Part shown: piece by piece, positions 59,246 through 64,000 of the stretch
Layout: each line of letters begins with the position of its first letter
Numbering within the stretch: position 1 is the first letter of the stretch
NCBI GenBank assembly: GCA_040220135.1
Contig: JAVJTT010000004.1
Span: 1 to 64,000 of the forward strand
Reading direction: 5' to 3'
Length of the DNA: 64,000 bases
Origin: CAJXMH01 sp040220135
Lineage (GTDB): Bacteria; Bacteroidota; Bacteroidia; Flavobacteriales_E; Vicingaceae
The notes under the pieces: model-generated
Seen by the model: only the letters and a program-made list of their open reading frames with translations
The model's database searches: none
What the model was told of the DNA's origin: nothing
Program-made: the position numbers and the translations under genes

Positions 59246-59970
59246 GATTGAGCTTCTAAAGATTCTGCCTTAGGGTGTTTCAACAAAAGTCGATAGGCTT
59301 TGAGCATCGTTGTTTGTTTGGCCCCCCACCGAAAGAGAGTGAAGACTATAAAATTGGCAAAATTGACCCGCAAATAGGAATTCTCTTTGTATTTCCGGGC
59401 AGAAACCAAAACATCATCTTGAATAATCTTAAACGGATACTTTTTTCTGGCTCGAATGATAAACTCATAATCTTCCATGATTCGGTAATCTGAACGAAAC
59501 CCTTGCAAATCTTCAAACACCTTCTTTTTTATAAAAAGCGACTGATCGCCTCCTCGACACATTAGTCGGTCAAAGCGAGTGAAGTAAGCGTTTAAGGCTA
59601 ATATTTTAGAAGATGAGTCAAATTGAAAACGAAAACAGCCTAAAGAATAGCCCTCTTTTAAAGCTGCTTTAATTTTTTGGTAAAACCCTTGAGGGGGGAA
59701 AGCATCAGCATGTAAAAAGTAGAGCAAGTCTGCTTTGGCCTCTTTGGCTCCGGTATTCATTTGCACTGCTCTACACATTTTACGACAGCGAATAAAAGTG
59801 GCTCCGGCTTTCTCGGCCACTGCTTCGCTTTCATCTTGACTTTGGGCATCGGCCACAATCACTTCTGCTCCGGGCAACTCCCGCCTGAGGTAAGGCAACA
59901 ACTTAGCTAGATTTTCTGCCTCGTTTAAGGCCGGAATAATAATTGATAGAACAGGCTTATCTTTGCTCAT
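59242..59970 (-). CDS. TIGR04283-like GT2 glycosyltransferase
   Basis: A 242-aa GT-A fold enzyme: SIIIPALNEAENLAKLLPYL at 9-28, IVADAQSQDESEAVAEKAGA, CRAVQMNTGAKEA, LYFLHADAFPP (the DxD-like acidic motif) and RGGDQSLFIKKKVFEDLQGF. The R-A-x-Q-M-N-x-G-A and G-G-D-Q signatures are those of the TIGR04283 family, which in other bacteria sits in arsenosugar-type gene clusters; no ars gene is here. Start chosen at 59970; a TTG at 60012 is also in frame. Coupled to the VOC gene by ATGA. Confidence 0.78.
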   Translation of the reverse strand: MSKDKPVLSIIIPALNEAENLAKLLPYLRRELPGAEVIVADAQSQDESEAVAEKAGATFIRCRKMCRAVQMNTGAKEAKADLLYFLHADAFPPQGFYQKIKAALKEGYSLGCFRFQFDSSSKILALNAYFTRFDRLMCRGGDQSLFIKKKVFEDLQGFRSDYRIMEDYEFIIRARKKYPFKIIQDDVLVSARKYKENSYLRVNFANFIVFTLFRWGAKQTTMLKAYRLLLKHPKAESLEAQS

Positions 59971-60038
59971 AGTGAGTTTTAATCCGCTTTGTTGAAAAGT
60001 ACGTATATTCAAATAAATTAGATTTACACTATCAGATT

Positions 60039-60851
60039 ATGCCAGCACACAAATGTATTTTAAGTTTTGTTTTAGGCCTTTTTATAATGGCTACTGTACA
60101 AGCAAAAATCCCCTTCCCCAACGGCTCAAGCCTTATTAATGGGGAAGCTGATAATAAATATGTAATGCTTTCTGTTAAGCTAATAGAAAATGTTAAAGCC
60201 GGTAAAAGCACCCAAGACATTCAAGATCAACTGGCAAAAGTAAAACCTGCCGTTTTAGCTGACTTTTTACAAAGCGATGCTCAGAAAAAAGCCTTTTGGA
60301 TCAATTTGTACAATGCTTACATCCAAATTTTGCTTACAGAAAAGCCCGACTTGTATAAAGACCGCGGTGAGTTTTTTTCAGACCCTAAGTTTAGGGTGGC
60401 CCAAAAGCTGTTGAGCTTCGACGATGTGGAACATGGAATTATAAGAAGTTCAGAATTGAAGTTAGCCTTGGGTTTGGTAAAAAATCCCTTTGCCGATGAA
60501 TTCGAAAAACGCTTTCGAACCGAAAAAACAGATAGTAGAATTCACTTTGCATTGAATTGTGGTGCAAAAAGTTGCCCTTTGGTGGCCATTTATAAAGCCT
60601 CGAATTACGAAACAAAAGTAGATCGAGTAGCCCAAAACTTTTTACAGAAAGTGAGTGAGTATAAAAAAGAAGAAAAGACCGTTTATACCACCACACTTTT
60701 TAGCTGGTTTAGAGGCGATTTTGGGGGCAGCGACGGCATCATTGAAACCTTAGTAAAGTATAACGTTATTCCCGCCAATCAAAAAGTCGATGTAAAATAT
60801 ACAGACTACGATTGGACCTTAAGTCTTGGCAACTACTATGAAGGCAATTAA
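60039..60851 (+). CDS. DUF547 secreted protein
   Basis: A 270-aa protein with a signal peptide ending near VQA (residue 22) and a DUF547 domain: AFWINLYNAYIQILL near 88-102, DDVEHGIIRSSELKLALGL, DSRIHFALNCGAKSCPLV near 168-185 (conserved H-F-A-L-N-C-G and S-C-P), and LFSWFRGDFGGSDGIIETL. The family is of unknown function, with a conserved cysteine cluster that suggests a redox or hydrolytic role. It shares an overlap with the following rhodanese gene (last 14 nt) and is divergent from the GT2 gene. Confidence 0.88.
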   Translation: MPAHKCILSFVLGLFIMATVQAKIPFPNGSSLINGEADNKYVMLSVKLIENVKAGKSTQDIQDQLAKVKPAVLADFLQSDAQKKAFWINLYNAYIQILLTEKPDLYKDRGEFFSDPKFRVAQKLLSFDDVEHGIIRSSELKLALGLVKNPFADEFEKRFRTEKTDSRIHFALNCGAKSCPLVAIYKASNYETKVDRVAQNFLQKVSEYKKEEKTVYTTTLFSWFRGDFGGSDGIIETLVKYNVIPANQKVDVKYTDYDWTLSLGNYYEGN

Positions 60852-61344
60852 ACTAGGGCTTATCTTGATGTCCATTTTCCCTTTTAAAAACCAGGCGCAA
60901 GAAATAGAAAGTTCAGCCTACAAGCTGCTTTTAAAAGGTATGCTTTCTCATTCAATTGAAGCGATTTCGGTGCCCCAAGCAGCAAATTCTGAAAATGCAA
61001 TCTTTGTTGATAGCCGCGAGAAAGAAGAATTTGAGGTAAGCCACATTAAAAATGCAATGTGGGTAGGTTACGACAGCCTAGATCTTAGCCGTTTAGAAAA
61101 TGTAGACCAAGACAGACAGATCATTATTTACTGTTCGGTAGGCTATCGCAGCGAAAAAGTAGCGGAAAAATTAAAAGTAAAAGGTTTTACTAATCTTTTC
61201 AATTTATACGGGGGTATATTTGAGTGGAAAAACCAAGGCCATCCGGTTTACAATACCAATCAAAAAGAAACAGAGCAAGTGCACGCCTACAACAAAGTTT
61301 GGGGTGTGTGGTTAAATAAAGGCGAAAAAGTATATTCTAAATGA
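60838..61344 (+). CDS. Secreted rhodanese-domain protein
   Basis: A 168-aa protein: signal peptide ending near NQAQ (residue 20), then a single rhodanese domain with AIFVDSREKEEFEVSHIKNA, IIYCSVGYRSEKVAEKL carrying the active-site cysteine (about residue 99) and NLYGGIFEWKNQGHPVY. The active-site loop CSVGYRS is of sulfurtransferase length. It is likely periplasmic. Starts inside the DUF547 gene and overlaps the T9SS gene by ATGA, so the three form one translational unit. Confidence 0.87.
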   Translation: MKAIKLGLILMSIFPFKNQAQEIESSAYKLLLKGMLSHSIEAISVPQAANSENAIFVDSREKEEFEVSHIKNAMWVGYDSLDLSRLENVDQDRQIIIYCSVGYRSEKVAEKLKVKGFTNLFNLYGGIFEWKNQGHPVYNTNQKETEQVHAYNKVWGVWLNKGEKVYSK

Positions 61345-63890
61345 AAAAGTTACCACTCATCTTATTATTCCTAGTCGGAGGATTTAGTTCAGCATTGTTT
61401 GCCCAAAAGTGGGTAGAAGAAATGCAAGACCCTTCGGTAAACTTCTATCAAGTTCAAAAGTCGTTTGAAGATTATTGGCAAGACAAAGACATTAGCAAGG
61501 GGAAAGGCTATAAGCAATTTAAGCGTTACGAGTACTTTATGGAACCGCGGGTTTATCCTAGCGGAAACCACATTAATAGCAGCATCCTTTGGGAGGAAGC
61601 TCGAGAGTTTGAGAAAATCTATGGAAAAGGAAATCGCCTAGCCAAAACTACTACTTGGCGCCCCTTAGGGCCTGACGATTGGCAAAATTACAGTTACAGC
61701 CCCGGCTTGGGCAGAATAAACAATGTTCGAGTAGACCCCAACAATCCCAATATAATTTACGTGGGCACTCCTTCAGGCGGCTGTTGGAAATCAATAGATG
61801 CAGGGCAAAATTGGGCACCTTTGGCCGACGATTTACCGGTGATCGGAGTTAGCGATATTGCCATTAATCCCAGAAACTCAAATGAACTTTACATTGCAAC
61901 AGGAGACGGATTTGGTGGTGACACATACAGCATCGGAATTTTAAAATCTACTGATGGAGGGCAAAATTGGAACACCACTACTTTTTCTGCCGGAAGAACG
62001 CAGAGCATTCGCATGCGAAGAATGTTGCTCCACCCTACCAATCCTGATACTCTTTGGGTAGCCACCAATGTAGGTTTATGGCGCACCGATGATGGCGGAA
62101 CCTCTTGGCGTAGTGTTTTGAGTGGTGATGTTAGAAGTGTAAAAATGCACCCTTCTGATACCTCAATTGTTTACGCTTGTACGGATCAATTTTACCGCTC
62201 AACAGATGGCGGAAATAGCTTTAGCGCTTCAAATAACGGCCAAGGCATGAACTTACCGGCACAGATCAACCGCATGGAAATTGCGGTGAGTGCTGACAGT
62301 GCCGATGTGGTTTATGCGGTTTGCGGCAAAGCCAGCGATGCCTCTTTTTACGGTTTATATCGATCTAGTGATGCCGGTCAAAATTGGCAGCTTAAATCCT
62401 TCACCCCCAATTTATTTGGCCATGACATGAATGGGAGTAATAGCGGCGGACAAAGTTGGTATGACCTTGCCATTGCCGTTAATCCCAACGATGCTGACGA
62501 TGTATTTGTGGGTGGAGTTAATGTTTGGCGTTCCACAAATGGAGGAAGCAATTGGAGCCTTAAAAGCCATTGGGTAATTAACAATAATGCAGGCTACACC
62601 CATGCCGATATACATGCCTTAGAGTTTTACAACAACGAATTATTTTGCGGATCTGATGGTGGGATTTTTAAAACAACAGATTTAGGTAGCAGCTGGATCG
62701 ACCTGAGTGCTGGTTTGGAAATCACCCAATTTTACCGCATGTCTCATTCAGAATTAAACGATACCCTTTTATTGGGCGGAGCGCAAGACAATGGCAGCTT
62801 GCTAAAAACAGACAGTGCTAGTTGGGCGCATGTATACGGTGCCGATGGTATGGACAATGCCATTGACCCGATTGACCCTCGAGTAATGTTCTTTACTTCG
62901 CAGAACGGAAACATTCAGCGCTCATATGATGGTGGCCGCACCAAAGGAGGAGTGAGCGGAAGCATTCGTTCGCAAGAAAGCGGCGCTTGGGTTACCCCCT
63001 TGGAGTTAAACCCCAATAATCGATTTGGAATTTTTGCTGCCTTTGAAAATGTGTGGTACAGTGGAAATCGAGGAAGCAGTTGGACTTCCATTTCCAATTT
63101 TAATTCAGGGAATACCCTAAGAGCCCTTGCCATAGCGCCTTCAAATTCATCGGTAATTTATACCGTACCCAATGGCAATCAAATACGCCGCACCACCAAT
63201 TTTGGAACTAGTTGGAATTGGATCAACAGCGGTTTACCCAATTTGGCCATTACCGACATATATGTTCACCCTTCTTACGAAGATTCTGTTTGGGTAAGCT
63301 TTAGCGGATATACCGTGAACCGCAAAGTTTATGTAAGTGGAGATGGCGGCAGCAATTGGTCAAACATTTCTTCTAACATGCCCAATTTGCCGGTTAATGC
63401 TTTAGAAGTAGACACTAGCACCGGAATTATTTACGTGGGCACCGATGTTGGAGTGTATTATTTAGATCAAGCCAACGGGCCTTTTTGGCAATCGTACATG
63501 ACGGGCTTACCCAACGTTATTGTAAATGACTTGGAAACCCACTATTCCTCTGGCGCTTTGCGCGCTGCTACCTATGGCCGAGGAATTTGGGAGGTAAACC
63601 TGATCCGACCCAATATAACTTCAGTAAGAACTGAGCAAATTGAGACAGAGGCTGAGCTATTGCTCTACCCTAATCCTAACCAAGGCTACTTCGCCTTAAA
63701 GGATGAAAAAGAAAGTGCACAACAGATTGAAGTTTACGATCAACAAGGCCGAAAAGTGTATGAATCAAACTTGAGCAAAAGTCAGATCCATGAATTTAAC
63801 CTCAGCGAATTGCCGCGAGGTTTATACCTTTTGAGAGTTTACCACCAAAACAATCAACTTTCAAGCTTAAAGCTTTTAATCGAAGAATAA
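61341..63890 (+). CDS. T9SS-secreted VPS10/sortilin-type beta-propeller protein
   Basis: An 849-aa secreted protein: signal peptide ending at ALFAQ (residue 22), a pre-domain rich in Tyr and Lys (SFEDYWQDKDISKGKGYKQF), then a double propeller of BNR/sortilin repeats with Asp boxes such as SIDAGQNWAPL, STDGGQNWNTT, TDDGGTSWRSV, STNGGSNWSLK and GGRTK, and a T9SS sorting domain (about 770-849; LYPNPNQGYFALKD, ending in SLKLLIEE). The family includes sialidase-like and adhesin-like surface proteins. It shares an operon with a DUF547 protein and a rhodanese, an uncommon neighbour for such a protein. Paralogous in type to 43804-47343. Confidence 0.88.
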   Translation: MKKLPLILLFLVGGFSSALFAQKWVEEMQDPSVNFYQVQKSFEDYWQDKDISKGKGYKQFKRYEYFMEPRVYPSGNHINSSILWEEAREFEKIYGKGNRLAKTTTWRPLGPDDWQNYSYSPGLGRINNVRVDPNNPNIIYVGTPSGGCWKSIDAGQNWAPLADDLPVIGVSDIAINPRNSNELYIATGDGFGGDTYSIGILKSTDGGQNWNTTTFSAGRTQSIRMRRMLLHPTNPDTLWVATNVGLWRTDDGGTSWRSVLSGDVRSVKMHPSDTSIVYACTDQFYRSTDGGNSFSASNNGQGMNLPAQINRMEIAVSADSADVVYAVCGKASDASFYGLYRSSDAGQNWQLKSFTPNLFGHDMNGSNSGGQSWYDLAIAVNPNDADDVFVGGVNVWRSTNGGSNWSLKSHWVINNNAGYTHADIHALEFYNNELFCGSDGGIFKTTDLGSSWIDLSAGLEITQFYRMSHSELNDTLLLGGAQDNGSLLKTDSASWAHVYGADGMDNAIDPIDPRVMFFTSQNGNIQRSYDGGRTKGGVSGSIRSQESGAWVTPLELNPNNRFGIFAAFENVWYSGNRGSSWTSISNFNSGNTLRALAIAPSNSSVIYTVPNGNQIRRTTNFGTSWNWINSGLPNLAITDIYVHPSYEDSVWVSFSGYTVNRKVYVSGDGGSNWSNISSNMPNLPVNALEVDTSTGIIYVGTDVGVYYLDQANGPFWQSYMTGLPNVIVNDLETHYSSGALRAATYGRGIWEVNLIRPNITSVRTEQIETEAELLLYPNPNQGYFALKDEKESAQQIEVYDQQGRKVYESNLSKSQIHEFNLSELPRGLYLLRVYHQNNQLSSLKLLIEE

Positions 63891-63953
63891 ACCGATTAAC
63901 CAATTGCTGCTCCATTCAACCCTGTGAAGTTTCCATACTTCCTAGCTTTACTT

Positions 63954-63961
63954 TATTTTTG
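63954..63961 (+). promoter_or_regulatory. TAnnTTTG -7 box at the right edge
   Basis: TATTTTTG fits the consensus and lies 26 nt before an ATG at 63988. Confidence 0.4.
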
Positions 63962-63987
63962 AGGCAGTTTAACACTAAAATTCAAGC

Positions 63988-64000
63988 ATGAAGAAAATTT
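63988..64000 (+). CDS. Start of a further gene, cut by the window edge
   Basis: ATG-AAG-AAA-ATT opens at 63988 and runs off the edge. The M-K-K-I beginning and the -7 box upstream suggest a secreted or membrane protein, but only four codons are visible. Confidence 0.4.

Noticed and set aside
1..64000. CRISPR array, tRNA, rRNA, phage or transposon genes.
   Set aside because: No spaced direct repeats, no tRNA-like stems with T-loop sequence and no integrase or transposase frame were found.

Overview
The window reads as chromosome of a low-G+C Bacteroidota, most likely a Flavobacteriales-type marine or aquatic bacterium (inference from gene families; no rRNA or tRNA gene was seen). Supporting signs: five proteins ending in type IX secretion (T9SS) sorting domains, Bacteroidota-specific families (GWxTD, DUF4783, DUF4199, DUF4834, DUF6090-like, FISUMP, SpoIIE phosphatases fused to TPRs), a Rho factor with a long disordered insertion, a bacillithiol-type YtxJ, lipoproteins with acidic residues right after the lipid-bearing cysteine, and TAnnTTTG promoter boxes.

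Layout. 1-1.5 kb: a ParE-type toxin-antitoxin pair inside a unit whose ends look like integron-cassette attC half-sites, then a small ABM-like protein. 1.8-13.4 kb: cell-envelope genes: a TPR/SpoIIE phosphatase, four lipoproteins (FISUMP, leucine-rich repeat, LVIVD-like, unknown), a PspC miniprotein, a secreted DRGH nuclease with a C-terminal OB-like domain, two small membrane proteins and a T9SS beta-helix protein. 13.5-23.8 kb: housekeeping genes mpl, rho, galE, rlmH, nadC and a YihY protein, mixed with a WlbA-like sugar dehydrogenase and a GT-B-type glycan enzyme. 23.8-26.5 kb: two LamG-like T9SS proteins, one with an almost perfect 672-bp internal duplication.

26.6-36.6 kb is the most distinctive region: one tightly overlapping operon with a methyltransferase, a PhyH-type dioxygenase, a CMP-sugar synthetase, a DapA/NanA-like aldolase, two different NeuB-type synthases, a NeuD-type acyltransferase, a TIM-barrel isomerase, an aminotransferase fused to CBS domains, and a Wzx-type flippase. 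It looks like synthesis and export of a nonulosonic (sialic-acid-like) sugar, but the usual dehydratase and nucleotide-releasing hydrolase are absent and several enzymes are atypical, so the product may be unusual.

36.6-43.7 kb (minus strand): carB, DUF4834, a YfhO-like giant membrane protein and a GT4 glycosyltransferase. 43.8-48.2 kb: a 1179-aa T9SS beta-propeller protein and a small outer-membrane-like protein. 48.3-58.3 kb: osmC, ytxJ and a previously easy-to-miss 42-aa lipoprotein, ung, a BamA/TamA-like porin, rmuC, GWxTD, rlmB, a PMT-like glycosyltransferase and a PlsC-like acyltransferase. 58.2-64 kb: a two-domain VOC protein with a TIGR04283-like GT2, then a DUF547-rhodanese-T9SS propeller operon, and the first codons of another gene at the right edge. 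No CRISPR array, transposase, phage gene or tRNA was recognised.
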